A stretch of 58,574 bases of DNA from contig NZ_LWLE01000022.1 of assembly GCF_001905125.1 (NCBI RefSeq), positions 1 to 58,574 of the forward strand, given 5' to 3'. Position 1 is the first letter of the stretch. Every line of letters starts with the position of its first letter. The notes below the pieces were generated by a model. The model saw only the letters and a program-made list of their open reading frames with translations. It was not told the DNA's origin and did no database searches. This document shows positions 18,291 through 28,031 of this stretch, in pieces. The position numbers were made by a program, and so were the translations under genes. The stretch is from Streptomyces sp. TSRI0281 (GTDB lineage: Bacteria; Actinomycetota; Actinomycetes; Streptomycetales; Streptomycetaceae).

Positions 18291-19505
18291 TCATGCGGCC
18301 AACTCGACGGTTTTGGGTTGGCGGGCCTCGTAGAAGGTGCCGTTGCGGAGCATGGCGTGGATGACGTTGATGCGCTGTCTGGCGAGGCGGAGGAGCGCTT
18401 GGGTGTGGGACTTGCCCGTGGCTCGTTGCTTGTCGTAGTAGCTGCGGGAGGCGTCATCGTGCAGGGCTGCGAAGGCGGAGAGGAACATCGCGCGCTTGAG
18501 CTGGCGGTTGCCGCGGTGGGGTGCGTGCTCGCCTCGGATGCTGCTGCCGGAGGAGCGCGTGACGGGGGCGAGTCCGGCGTAGGAGGCGAGGTGCCCGGCG
18601 GTGGCGAAGGTGCTGCCGTCGCCGATGGTGATGAGCAGGGCGGCGCCGGTCCTGATGCCCACGCCGGGCAGCGACATCAGGAGCTGGGAAAGAGGGTGGG
18701 CCTCCAGCAGGGTGCTGATCTGCGCTTCGAGTTCGCGGCGCTGGTCCAGGACGGTGCCGAGGTTCTTGGCGAGCTTGGGCACGATGGTCGCGGCGGCGTT
18801 TGTTCCGGTCACCACCACGGTCTGCTCGTCCAGGGCGGTGAAGATGTCGTTGACCAGGCGTTCATGCATGCGGGGCGCGTGAGGTCTGAGGCGTTCGGCC
18901 AGCGCCCGGCGTCCCGCCCTGCGGATCTGGGCAGGGGTGCCGTAGCGCTCCAGCAGCCAGAGCACCGCCGGATGGTGGATGCGCGGGCCGAGCACGCGTT
19001 CCAGGGCAGGGTGGATCTGAGTGAGCATTCCGCGCAGCCGGTTGGAGACGCGGGTGGCCTCACCTGCGAGGTCGTCGTCGAAGCCGACCAGCATGGCCAG
19101 TTCCGCGCTGGTTTCGTCGGTCAGTTCGATGGAGCGCAGGGTGTGGGGCATCGAGCGGGCGATGTCGGCGATGACGAACGCGTCGCGTGCGTCGGTCTTG
19201 GCCTCGCCGGGGTAAAGATCGGCGGCCCGGCGCATGGCGAGTCCGGGCAGGTAGGCGACCTGGCAGCCGGCATCGCGGGCGACCGCGAGGGGCAGGGCGC
19301 CGATGTTGGCGATCTGGTCGACGATGACCAGGACGGTGCCGAACTTCGCACTGAGCTTGTCGAACAGGGCCCGCAGTTTCGGTTCGCTGTTGGGCATCCG
19401 CTTGTCGTGGACGGTCTTGCCGGCCGGTGTCAGGCCGTGGGCGTGGTGTTCGCCCTTGCCGACGTCCATACCGAGGAACACGCCTGTCCCGCTGGTGTCG
19501 AACAT
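18291..19505 (-). CDS. IS110-family transposase
   Basis: A 404-residue DEDD transposase starting at ATG 19505, preceded by GGGGGAAG. The N-terminal RuvC-like catalytic part contains GMDVGKGEHHAHGLTPAGK, VIVDQIANIGALPLAVARDA and the EAKTDARDAFVIAD motif. The C-terminal transposase_20 part contains SLPGVGIRTGAALLITIGDG and LASYAGLAPVTRSSGSS. It appears complete. IS110 elements lack terminal inverted repeats, and none are evident, so element boundaries cannot be set. Fragments of related elements lie at 16365 and 46228. Confidence 0.92.
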   Translation of the reverse strand: MFDTSGTGVFLGMDVGKGEHHAHGLTPAGKTVHDKRMPNSEPKLRALFDKLSAKFGTVLVIVDQIANIGALPLAVARDAGCQVAYLPGLAMRRAADLYPGEAKTDARDAFVIADIARSMPHTLRSIELTDETSAELAMLVGFDDDLAGEATRVSNRLRGMLTQIHPALERVLGPRIHHPAVLWLLERYGTPAQIRRAGRRALAERLRPHAPRMHERLVNDIFTALDEQTVVVTGTNAAATIVPKLAKNLGTVLDQRRELEAQISTLLEAHPLSQLLMSLPGVGIRTGAALLITIGDGSTFATAGHLASYAGLAPVTRSSGSSIRGEHAPHRGNRQLKRAMFLSAFAALHDDASRSYYDKQRATGKSHTQALLRLARQRINVIHAMLRNGTFYEARQPKTVELAA

Positions 19506-19839
19506 CCGCTTCCCCCTGGTGGGTTGAGCATCCGTCCTGGCCATCCCTTCGGCACCACAAACCGGCAACCACGTTACGCAGAGGTCCACCCGTTCAAGGC
19601 CGTGCGTTGCGCCGGGCCGGGGTGGCCATCAGGCCCCTCATCAGCGGTCAAGCGGTGCCCCAGACCCGGTGACACCACCCCCCGGGCCATCCGTACGGCA
19701 GGGGGAGACAGTCATGCCGGGCCCGGGGGCCAGGAGCCCCATTGCGGAGCCACAGAAAAGGTAACGGGGGGAAGGAGTCATATGATCATGTGAATGCCCT
19801 CAGGGGCCGACAAACTACTCTGAACGAGGTGGAGAAATC

Positions 19840-20238
19840 ATGTGGCCGCGAGTCAACGGTATGCGCGCACTGGAACTGGGTACTCCCGGCGACATGCGGG
19901 CCGAGCTGAACTCTCTGGTCCTGGCCGGTAGTAAGACAGCCACGACCTGCCTGCTCGACGAGTACGCCGAAGAGGCCGAGGGGCTGGAGTACGTCGGTGA
20001 GCGGCAGGAGCTCCTGGACAACGACGGTCGATCGATCGCAACCCTTGAGTACACCGGCGTGGAGGTGAAGTCCTTCACGGAGGTGACGTGGCAGCACGCC
20101 GAGGCCGAGGGCGAGGGCGACGCGTCTCTTGAAGACTGGCGCGATGTGCACCGCCGCTTCTGGCACCGTTCGGGCACACCGGTCGAGGATCACACTGTTG
20201 TCGTCTGTCTGGCCTTCCGAGTCGTCGGGTGCTCCTGA
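19840..20238 (+). CDS. ASCH domain protein
   Basis: A 132-residue protein with the ASCH fold, an RNA-binding beta-barrel related to PUA domains. Recognisable parts are ALELGTPGDMRAELNSLVLA, GSKTATTCLLDEY and the closing TVVVCLAFRVV. GAGGTGGAG precedes the ATG. Some small ASCH proteins are N4-acetylcytidine amidohydrolases or RNA-related enzymes, but no catalytic assignment is made here. It stands alone between IS110 and recombinase debris and reads intact. Confidence 0.85.
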   Translation: MWPRVNGMRALELGTPGDMRAELNSLVLAGSKTATTCLLDEYAEEAEGLEYVGERQELLDNDGRSIATLEYTGVEVKSFTEVTWQHAEAEGEGDASLEDWRDVHRRFWHRSGTPVEDHTVVVCLAFRVVGCS

Positions 20239-20540
20239 CCGAAAAAATCAACGGTCAGATGAGTACGGCGAGATAGCCCTTCAGCGGTGACGGCCGTGGG
20301 GCTCTCGCGGTGCGGTGCGCGCGGGGTGAAGCCGAACGGAAAATCAACGTTCGCCTGGGCAGGCGGCGGAGCCGGACGGTCTCTCTGCGGATTGGTCTGC
20401 GGGGTCAGGCAGCGGTCGTGCGGGCGAGGGCGACCTGGTGGCCGAGGGCCTGGAGCTGGCGGACGAGGTCGCGGGTCCTGCGGGCGGGGTTGGGCCTGTT
20501 CTCGTATAGCTACCGCCAGGTGGCGTGTAGCGCTGAGTAA
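20239..20540. other. no intact gene
   Basis: Contains on the minus strand a short frame end (RDLVRQLQALGHQVALARTT) of unknown origin but no gene. Confidence 0.3.
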
Positions 20541-20828
20541 CTACTTGAGGGTGCGGTCGCGCTGCTGGAGAGCGGCGAAGTCGGCGTGCGCCGTCTCGAC
20601 GGCCTCGGGGTACACCTGAGCTTTCTCGTACTCGGCGAGTGCCCGGTAGATGCTGGAGAGGCTGGGGTTCTGTCCCTTGCGCTTGCCGGTGGGGATGATC
20701 AGGTCGGGCTATGTCCTCGACGGTCTCGCCGTTCGCGCGGCGGCGGAGCACGGTGTGCAGTATGTCGTCGGTGATGACCGGGGGCCGACCTCCGTGGTTG
20801 CCCTTGCGGGCAGCGGCGTCCAGCCCTT
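20541..20828 (-). pseudogene. serine recombinase C-terminal fragment
   Basis: Two minus-strand frames give the end of a resolvase/invertase-type recombinase: ARKGNHGGRPPVITDDILHT, VLRRRANGETVEDIARPD, then in a shifted frame LIIPTGKRKGQNPSLSSIYR and a stop at 20541. GNHGGRP is typical of the DNA-binding tail. The catalytic domain is missing; its loss coincides with the IS701 insertion site at 20829. Confidence 0.65.
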
Positions 20829-22366
20829 CTAGCGGTGGTTTGTTGACGGACGGTCAGGGCCGTAGTAGGCCAGTAGCAGAGGAACGTTGCCTCGTCACCC
20901 GGGAGCTTGTGATGACCCGTCGTCTGCCGTGTCCGCCCGCTCCGGGCCCGCTGGAAGCCTACGCCGCACGCTTCGATGACCTCTTCTCCACACTGGCACA
21001 GCGCCGCGGGTTCCGAGTACCTCGCGGGCCTGCTGCTGCCGCGGGACCGCAACAAGACGCTGACCTGACTGGCCGACGCCGAGCCCGTGGCCGGGGCCCA
21101 GCACCCGGCGGTGCAGCGGCTGCAGTTCTTCCTCTCCGAGTCGACGTGGGACCACGAGCAGGTCAACGCCCGCCGGGTGGAACTGCTGCTGGCCGACCCG
21201 GTGACCGCGCCGCACGCGGGCGGGGTACTGGTGATCAACGACTCGGGTGACCGCAAGGACGGGACCGCGACCACGCACGTCGGCCGGCAGTGGCTGGGTC
21301 GGCTGGGCAAGACCGACAACGGCATCGTCACCGTGACGACCTGTTGGGCCGATGAGAACCTCTACTACCCGCTCCACGCCGTGCCCTACAGTCCCGCCCG
21401 TCACTTCCCCGCCGGCAAGAGCGACCCCGGCTTCCGCACGAAACTGCAGATCGCCGCCGAACTCGCCCGCACCGCCAAGGCCGCCGGAGTGACCTTCCGG
21501 GCGGTGTCCGCCGACTGCGCCTACGGCGACCAGGACGGCTTCCGCCGAGACATCTACGCGGCGGGGCTGCCGTTCGTCATGGCCCTCAAGCCGAGCCACG
21601 GCACCTGGGTCTACGGCAAGGACGCCTACACCCCCCTCCATGCCGCCCGCGCCCTGACCTGGACAGACCCTGAGCATCCCGGCGACTGGACCCCGGTCGA
21701 GCGGACCTTCCGGGACGGGCACACCGAGACGTGGTGGGCCGCCGACGCCCGCCTCGGCTGGTGGGGCCCGACGGAAACGTCCGCCTGCTCGTGGCCACCA
21801 CCGACCCGGTCACCCTGCCCGCGCAGTCCACCTGGTACCTGGCCACCCACCTGCCCCGCCCCGGCAGCCCCCGCGAAGCCGACAGCCCAGAAGCCGCCGC
21901 CGACCTGGCAGAGGTCGTGCGGATCTACGGCATCAGGCACTGGATCGAGCAGAGCTACAAGCAAATCAAGGACGAACTCGGCTGGGCCGACTTCCAAGTC
22001 CGCTCCGACACCGCGATCCGCCGCCACCAGACCCTGGTGACCTGCGCGTTCTCGTTCTGCTGGAACACCTGGTTCGCTCAACCTCCAAGGCTGAAGCCCG
22101 TCGGCGGTCCTGCGGCCCCCGCCGGCGGCCACGCCGGTGGGACCGGCTGAGAGGGGCCCAGACAGACCCCACCAGCCCCACCAAGCCAGCTGGCCGCAGG
22201 CGATCCGCGCCGTCCGGGCGTGGCTCGACCCCTGGACCACCCTCCACCGATGCTGGCGAGCCTGGACCAACGAACCCCCACCGCCCGAACTCCAAGCACT
22301 GCTCAACGCCGTCGGCGCAGGCCACCCACTTGATCTCTACTGCCCGGTTTAACAAACCACCGCTAG
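20829..22366. mobile_element. IS701-family insertion sequence with CTAG target duplication
   Basis: The element spans 20833-22362, with terminal inverted repeats beginning CGGTGGTTTGTT at both ends and a 4-base CTAG duplication at 20829-20832 and 22363-22366. CTAG fits the YTAR target preference of the IS701 family. Its right end abuts the left end of an IS1380 element, so it inserted at that junction. Confidence 0.88.
20912..22352 (+). pseudogene. IS701-family transposase, multiply frameshifted
   Basis: Coding content is full length but broken. It starts MTRRLPCPPAPGPLEAYAAR, shifts frame near 21022 and meets a TGA near 21069. It is open over DDE core parts (VLVINDSGDRKDGTATTHVG, VSADCAYGDQDGFRRDIYAA), shifts near 21743, continues with IRHWIEQSYKQIKDELGWAD, shifts again near 22090-22150, and ends in PELQALLNAVGAGHPLDLYC. 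As read it is inactive; three indels plus one stop in one gene is unusual for a recent insertion with intact ends. Confidence 0.85.
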
Positions 22367-24007
22367 CCTCGCCGTTTCAGCTGGGGTTGCTGGGTGGTTG
22401 AGCGAGGTTGTTTGAAGCCGTGTCGGCCGGTGGACATGGTGAGGGCCCGGCGCGGTGGTCGGGTTCTCCAAGGTCCTTGAGTCGAGGTGGGCGGGGACGG
22501 CGAGTCAGCCGGCGGGGCGGGGCAGTGCGGCCAGGCGGTGGAATGCGGCCGTGAGTTCGTGTCGCCAGGGCCAGGTCGCCGGTATCCGAAGGCGTAGGCG
22601 GCGGCCGCCCCGGGTGAGGCGGGCGGCGACGTGCAGGATCCGGTAGCGGAGTTTCTTGGGTTCGGCGGCCGCGAGTTCGCCGTCCAGCAGGAGGACGCGG
22701 GTCCAGGCGAGGAGGTCGATCGCCGCGAGGCTGAGTTCGAGCCATGCGGCGTTGACGTTGAAGTTGCGGGAGGGGAAGCGGCCGAAGCCGGTGGTCTTGC
22801 CGCACCGGATGTGGTCCTCGACGGTGGCGTGTCCGCGGTGGCGGACTTCCAGGAACTGGGCCGATCCGGCGGTGAACGGTGTGTCGGTGAGGAAGGCCTG
22901 GTGGCGCAGGCCCTCGTCCTGGTCGAACAGCGAGAGCTGGGCTCCGGGGTGGGGACGTTCGCGGCGGACGATGATGCGGGTGCCGGCCGGGTAGCCGGCA
23001 AGGTCGACCGCGCCGGTCAGTTCGGCGGACTCGCGCAGCGTGCCGGGCGGGGTGCCAGACCTGCTCGGGCAGGGCCCGGATCGCGCGACGGACCGGCTCT
23101 GTGACCGCGTATCCGACCGAGAAGCGCAGGTCCAGGCCGTGCCCGCGCGAGTCTCGGAGGTGAGCGAGGAACGCCTTCGCGGATCCCGCGCCGTCGGTGC
23201 GGATGAGGATGTCGGTCCCGTGCCGGTGGGCGTCGGGGATCTGTGCGAGGGCCTGGTCGAGCACCGCGACGTGATCGGCGGCGGTGTTGGCGCCGGCGTT
23301 TCCGGGCCGCAGGATGCCGGACATCGCCTCGCCGGTATTGGCCAGGAAGCACAGCAGCGGGTGGAACCCGAAGCCGCCTTTGTAGGTGGTGCGGCCGCTT
23401 CCTTCTCGGAGTGACAGGTGATCAGGGTCGCGTCGAGGTCCAGGACCAGGCCGGTCACCTCGCGCCCGCCGGCCTTCACCGCCGGTATGCCGGAGCCGGT
23501 CTCGTCGGCCTGCAGCCAGGCGACTTCCCGGGCCTGAGCGCGGGCGGACCGCAGCCGGTCCAGTACCCGTTCGTCGACGGCGGGCAGCAGCCGCCAGGCC
23601 GTCGGCGTGGAGGCCACCGGGCCGAACACCTCGCTCTGGTCTCGCAGAACAGCCAGATCCGCGATCGACTCGCCGCCGTCAGCCAGCATCACCGCGAGAT
23701 CGACGGCGATCCGGCCCGGGTCATGACCGGTCCCACGGGACCGAAGGGGCCGAAGTGCCGTGGAGTACGCCGCCGTCAGCCCGGTCGCGTCGGCGAGATC
23801 CGCCAGCAGCCGTGCTCCGGTATGCCCGACCACCCCCACACCATCGGCGGAGACATGGAGCTTGGGACGCGAACCGATACCCTGCACGCAGAAAGCGCCT
23901 TCCGCTGGACCGACAGAACCCCTCGACAAGGTTCATCGTCCCAGCTCAGAAGGCACTTTCGCGTTCACGACCAGCAACCGGTCTCACGCCAACCGAAACG
24001 GCGAGGC
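22367..24007. mobile_element. IS1380-family insertion sequence
   Basis: Ends carry an inverted repeat: CCTCGCCGTTTC at 22367 and its complement ending at about 24006. The element contains one minus-strand transposase. Target duplication is uncertain because the left end has been invaded by IS701. The right end interrupts a Ser/Thr kinase gene. Confidence 0.82.
22505..23929 (-). pseudogene. IS1380-family transposase with two compensating frameshifts
   Basis: An open frame of 474 codons exists, but its middle third (about 23040-23398) reads in the wrong frame. There the true sequence (MSGILRPGNAGANTAADHVA, RTDGAGSAKAFLAHLRDSRG) lies one frame over. The ends are normal: TGARLLADLADATGLTAAYS near the start, WLQADETGSGIPAVKAGGRE with the first catalytic Asp, and a C-terminus with HIRCGKTTGFGRFPSRNFNV. 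Two single-base changes that cancel leave a scrambled core without stops, so the protein would be inactive as read. Confidence 0.85.
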
Positions 24008-24505
24008 TAATGCCGAAGTCCACGACCGTAGCAATGCCGTTGGGGCGGACGATGATGTTGGACGGTTTGATGTCCCGGTGCGCCAAGCCCGCCTCGTGTG
24101 CGGTGCCCAGGGCGTCGGCGATACAGCCAGCCCTGCGCACCACGTCAGGCAGGGCAGCCGGCCAGCTTTCAGCACCGTGCTGAGAGAATTCCCAAGCAGC
24201 AGCTGCATCACCAGATAGGCGTACTGCCGTCCGTCGTGTATCGCGAAGCCAAAGTCGTGCACGGTGACGATATGCGGGTGGGACAGGCCGTCGGCGACCG
24301 CCGCCTCGCGGGCGAACCGAGCCGCCTGCCGGTCGTTGTCGGTGCTGCCATCGCCGGTGAGGACCTTGACCGCAACCAGCCGGTCGATCTTGGGATCGTG
24401 CGCCTTCCAGACCTGCCCGAACCCGCCCGTGCCGATCGCTTCAATCAGCCGGTAACGCCCGTCCAGGACGATCCCTTCCTGTACCGACTTCCCCTTTCCG
24501 CCTCG
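24008..24505 (-). pseudogene. Ser/Thr protein kinase N-terminal fragment
   Basis: The N-lobe and catalytic loop of an STPK: DGRYRLIEAIGTGGFGQVWK with the glycine loop, LVAVKVLTGDGSTDNDR with the ATP lysine, then the HRDIKPSNIIVRP loop and VVDFGISLA, the DFG motif. One base is missing near 24145, where the frame changes. The rest of the kinase is lost at the IS1380 right end. No standard start codon is visible in frame before VQEGIVLDGRY, so the front may also be damaged. Confidence 0.75.
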
Positions 24506-24542
24506 GACGGCCCCCGCCCCGAGGGGGCCCCGGAGCCCGGCC

Positions 24543-25157
24543 CTACGGCCGAAGCTTGGTGCGGTGCAGCGGCAGGGCGGGGGCGATCGACCAGAGGACC
24601 TCGGCCTCGTCCTCTCCGGGGTTGTCCCAGGCGTGTGCGGCGCGGGCCGAGAAGGTCGTCGAGTCTCCGGCCTCCAGGAATCGCGGCTCGCCGTCCACGC
24701 TCAGCCGCAGCGTGCCACGGACCAGGTAGGCGAAGACGGTCTCGGCTTCCAGGCTGTACGCGCCGCCCGAGCCGCCGCCCGGTCGCAGGATCGTCCGCAT
24801 GACCTGGACGTGCCGTTCCTCGGCGGGGGTGAGGAGGAACTCCTCGATGCCGTGGCCGCCCATCTCCAGCTTGGCGCCGTGGCCGCCTTTGACGATGTCC
24901 TGGTCCGGATAGTCGAAGAGCGCGGCGATGCCGGTGCCGAGGACCTCGCAGATGCGCAGCAGTGTCGGTACCGAGACCGATGTCTTACCGCGTTCGGCGA
25001 GGCTGACGAACCCCTTGGTGACGCCTGCGGATTCGGCGACCTGAGCCAGCGTCAGCCCCTGCGTCAGGCGGAGCTCACGCAGCCGCGGACCGATCTGAGA
25101 CATGTGACTGTCAGGGGCTTCTGGCATGGCGGACACGCTACCTGTCGGGGAAGTCAC
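24543..25157 (-). CDS. XRE-family regulator with cupin sensor domain
   Basis: About 186-204 residues depending on the start (codons at 25157, 25127 and 25103). The HTH occupies roughly residues 20-75 (RLRELRLTQGLTLAQVAESA, then GVTKGFVSLAERGKTSVSVP). A C-terminal cupin domain with AETVFAYLVRGTLRLSVDGE and HAWDNPGEDEAEVLWSI probably binds an effector. This is the layout of regulators of amine, amino-acid and alcohol catabolism (PuuR-like). It is divergent from an alcohol dehydrogenase-permease operon, with two dyads in the shared spacer. Confidence 0.88.
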   Translation of the reverse strand: MTSPTGSVSAMPEAPDSHMSQIGPRLRELRLTQGLTLAQVAESAGVTKGFVSLAERGKTSVSVPTLLRICEVLGTGIAALFDYPDQDIVKGGHGAKLEMGGHGIEEFLLTPAEERHVQVMRTILRPGGGSGGAYSLEAETVFAYLVRGTLRLSVDGEPRFLEAGDSTTFSARAAHAWDNPGEDEAEVLWSIAPALPLHRTKLRP

Positions 25158-25215
25158 CGGGAGTGGTCGGGGGAGGGCGGGCTGAAGTGCAGGTCAGAAG
25201 GGTCTTTACCCATCG

Positions 25216-25260
25216 AGTTTAGTGCTGTAAAACTCTGACGAAAGTTTAATGGCACTAAAC
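25216..25260. promoter_or_regulatory. paired operator-like dyads between XRE-cupin gene and adh operon
   Basis: An AT-rich island in otherwise GC-rich DNA holds two dyads: AGTTTA-N6/7-TAAAACT at 25216-25234 and GTTTA-N7-TAAAC at 25244-25260. Together they also form a larger inverted repeat, GTTTAGTGC at 25217 with GCACTAAAC at 25252. Site spacing is about 27 bases. It lies between divergent starts, so it is probably bound by the XRE-cupin regulator. Confidence 0.7.
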
Positions 25261-25328
25261 AAGACGTCCCTGTGGGACGCCGTGCCACCCACCCCCTGCC
25301 CGTCCCGCACCACCCGAGGAGTAAGCCG

Positions 25329-26477
25329 ATGAGCTCCCCGTCTTCCCAAGAGAGCACCGCACGCACCGTGCGCGGCGTCGTCTTCCGCTCCCCGGAGCAG
25401 GACGTGACGGTCGCCGACGTCACCCTGGCCCCGCCGGCCCCCGGCGAGGTCGAGGTCGCCGTCGCGGCGGCCGGTGTCTGCCACTCCGACCTGCATCTCA
25501 TCCGGGGCGAGTGGGACCACCCCACCCCCGTCGTGATGGGCCACGAGGGTTCCGGTGTGGTCACCGCGCTCGGTGAGGGAGTCACCGGGCTCGAACTCGG
25601 CGACCATGTCGTGCTGTCCTGGGTCCCGTCCTGCGGCACCTGCCGATTCTGTGTCTCCGGGCGCCCGGCCGCGTGCAGCCTGGTCGCCGAGGTCGTGGCA
25701 CCCGGCGGGGTGCTGTACGACGGCACCAGCCGGCTCTCCGTCGACGGCGAGCCGGCCCACCATTACCTGGGCGTCTCCTCGTTCGCCGAGCGCGTCGTGG
25801 TGCCCGCCTCCGGCGCGATCAAGGTACGCAAGGACGCGCCCCTCGATGTGATCGCCCTGGTCGGCTGCGCCATCGCCACCGGTGTCGGCGCGGTCCGCAA
25901 CACCGCGGGGGTCGAGGCCGGGGCGACCGTCGCCGTCATCGGCTGCGGTGGTGTGGGCCTGTCCTGTGTGCAGGGTGCCCGGCTGGCGAAGGCCGGCCGT
26001 ATCGTCGCCGTCGACGTCGTCCCCGAGAAGCTGGAGCTGGCCCGCCGGCTCGGCGCGACGGACGCGATCGACGCGTGTGACGGCGATGTCGTCGAGGCGC
26101 TGCGGGCCCTGGTCCCGGAGGGCCTGGACTACGTGTTCGACGCCATCGGAAAGATCGAGACCACCGAGCAGTCCATCGCCGCACTCGGCCAGGGCGGCGC
26201 AGCCGTCATCGTCGGCCTGCCGCCCACCGGCCGCACCGCCCGCTTCGACCCGCTCGCGCTCGCCGAGGCCGATCAGCGCATTCTCGGTTCCAATTACGGC
26301 TCCGTGGACGCCGCCCTCGACATCCCGGATCTGGTGGACCTGGTGGTGTCGGGTGAGCTCGACGTGGAATCGATGATCTCGGCACGGCGCCCGCTGAACG
26401 AGGCGGGCGATGCCCTGGCCGACCTCGCCTCCGGCCACGCCCTGCGTCAGCTGCTGATGATGGAGGACCGGACATGA
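25329..26477 (+). CDS. zinc-dependent alcohol dehydrogenase
   Basis: A 382-residue medium-chain (MDR) dehydrogenase. Catalytic-zinc ligands are seen in AAGVCHSDLHLIRGEW and VVMGHEGSGVV. The structural-zinc loop CGTCRFCVSGRPAAC has four cysteines. The Rossmann NAD site is VAVIGCGGVGLSCVQGARLA. The ATG at 25329 follows GAGGAG. Family members oxidise primary alcohols or aldehyde adducts with NAD(P). Its stop overlaps the start of the permease gene (ATGA), so both are cotranscribed, presumably to import and oxidise a small amine or alcohol, under the divergent XRE-cupin regulator. Confidence 0.92.
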   Translation: MSSPSSQESTARTVRGVVFRSPEQDVTVADVTLAPPAPGEVEVAVAAAGVCHSDLHLIRGEWDHPTPVVMGHEGSGVVTALGEGVTGLELGDHVVLSWVPSCGTCRFCVSGRPAACSLVAEVVAPGGVLYDGTSRLSVDGEPAHHYLGVSSFAERVVVPASGAIKVRKDAPLDVIALVGCAIATGVGAVRNTAGVEAGATVAVIGCGGVGLSCVQGARLAKAGRIVAVDVVPEKLELARRLGATDAIDACDGDVVEALRALVPEGLDYVFDAIGKIETTEQSIAALGQGGAAVIVGLPPTGRTARFDPLALAEADQRILGSNYGSVDAALDIPDLVDLVVSGELDVESMISARRPLNEAGDALADLASGHALRQLLMMEDRT

Positions 26478-27904
26478 GCACCGCAGGAAAGCAGGCCGTC
26501 CCCGAAAAGCCGGCCGACGGTCTGGCCCACCGGTCCGTCTCCACCTTCGAGGTCGGCGCGCAGAGCGTCGCGAACGTCGCGCCCAGCGCCGTCATCGCCT
26601 TCGCCCCCGCCAGCATGGCGGCGTCCGCGGGCAACGGTGCCTGGTTCTCGTTCTTCCTGGCCATGGCCGCCGTCCTCGCCATCGCTTACTGCATCTGCGT
26701 CTTCGCCCGCAGGCGCGCGGGCGTCGGTTCGCTGTACGCCTTCTCCCGGCTCTCGCTGGGCGCCCCCGGCTCGTTCGTGACCGGCTGGGCCCTGCTCATC
26801 GGGGCGGTGTGCATCGGCTCCGGTTCACTCGCGGGCGCCGGGTACTACACGGCACGTGCCCTGGACCAGATCGGCATCGGGGTCTTCACCGGCATTCCGG
26901 GCCAGATCCTGCTCGATGTGCTGCTGGCCGCCGTCGCGATCCGGCTGACGATCGCCAGTGTGCGGACGGCGGCCCGGGTCGCCTCCGTACTGGAGGTCGT
27001 GTCTATCGTCCTCATCGTGGTCGTGCTGGTACCCGCGTTCTTCAAGAGCGGGAACATCATCGACACCGACCAGCTGAGCCTCAGCGGCTCCACCCTCGAC
27101 GGCATCGTCTTCGCCGTGGTGCTGGGCGTGCTCGGCTTCGTCGGTTTCGAGGGCGCCGCGTCGCTCGGGGCCGAGGCCACCGACCCGTACAAGGCGATTC
27201 CCCGCTCGGTGATGGGCAGTGCGGTCCTGGCCGGTGTGCTCTACATGTTCGCGACGTACGCACAGGTCGCCGGGTTCGGCGGGGCGGACGCGCTGGCGAA
27301 GAGCTCCGACCCGATGGACGAACTGGCGGAGCTGTCGGGCCTCGGCTTCCTGAAGTTCTTCCTGCACGCGGGCTTCGCGGCGTCGTTCGTGGCCGTGGTG
27401 ATGGCCTGCATCACCGTCGCCGCCCGGCTGCTGTTCGGAATGGCCAAGGAGGGTGTGATGCCGGCCCGGCTCGGTGTCGCCCACCCGCGCCACCGGACCC
27501 CGTCCGCGGCCATCTGGGCCGTCGCTCCGTTCGTCGTCCTTCCCGCCGTTGCAGTGGTCGCCGCCGGAACCGCGCCGCTGGAGGCCACGACGTACATCGA
27601 CACCGTCGGAGTCTTCGGCTACATGCTCAGCTACACCCTGGTGTGTCTGGCCGCGCCGCTCTTCGTACGTCGCATCGGCGCCCGCGGTCTGCTCATCACC
27701 TGGGCCCTGGGTCTGACCGGCGCCGCGGCGATGGTCTATGTCTTCTACCGCAACCTGTGGCCGGCCCCGGCCTGGCCGCTGAACGTGCTGCCGTACGTGT
27801 TCGTAGGCGCCCTGGTCGTCGGCGTCATCGGCTTCGCGGTACTCCGCGCACGGAAACCGGAAGTCGCCCGGCGCGCGGGCACGTTCGCGGACGATCTGGA
27901 CTGA
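26474..27904 (+). CDS. APC-superfamily amino acid/amine permease
   Basis: A 476-residue integral membrane protein with about 12 helices. The N-terminal pattern GAQSVANVAPSAVIAFAPAS and the later VLGFVGFEGAASLGAEATDP are typical of amino acid-polyamine-organocation transporters. The gene overlaps the dehydrogenase by four bases and is followed by a strong terminator. It probably imports the substrate or precursor for the dehydrogenase; the substrate is not determined by sequence. Confidence 0.9.
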   Translation: MSTAGKQAVPEKPADGLAHRSVSTFEVGAQSVANVAPSAVIAFAPASMAASAGNGAWFSFFLAMAAVLAIAYCICVFARRRAGVGSLYAFSRLSLGAPGSFVTGWALLIGAVCIGSGSLAGAGYYTARALDQIGIGVFTGIPGQILLDVLLAAVAIRLTIASVRTAARVASVLEVVSIVLIVVVLVPAFFKSGNIIDTDQLSLSGSTLDGIVFAVVLGVLGFVGFEGAASLGAEATDPYKAIPRSVMGSAVLAGVLYMFATYAQVAGFGGADALAKSSDPMDELAELSGLGFLKFFLHAGFAASFVAVVMACITVAARLLFGMAKEGVMPARLGVAHPRHRTPSAAIWAVAPFVVLPAVAVVAAGTAPLEATTYIDTVGVFGYMLSYTLVCLAAPLFVRRIGARGLLITWALGLTGAAAMVYVFYRNLWPAPAWPLNVLPYVFVGALVVGVIGFAVLRARKPEVARRAGTFADDLD

Positions 27905-27924
27905 TCCCCAGGCCGCGTCTCCCC

Positions 27925-27996
27925 CGATGCCCTGCTCCCCCGCACTCCACGCGGGCGGGGCGGGGCATCGCTCGTTGGGCCCGACTTTCGGGCCAA
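27925..27996 (+). terminator. double hairpin terminator after the permease gene
   Basis: A long GC stem (27925-27943 with 27951-27970, loop ACTCCAC, ends CGATGCCC/GGGCATCG) is followed by a second hairpin at 27975-27996 (TTGGGCCCGA with TCGGGCCAA). It ends the adh-permease unit. Confidence 0.8.
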
Positions 27997-28031
27997 GGGA
28001 CATTTTACAGTCCCCCGCCTCGGCGGGACGC

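Noticed and set aside
18228..19793. A 521-codon plus-strand frame
   Set aside because: Antisense to the complete IS110 transposase; Gly/Val-rich without domains.
25206..26438. A 410-codon frame opposite the alcohol dehydrogenase
   Set aside because: Antisense shadow of a well-supported MDR dehydrogenase, with compositionally biased text.
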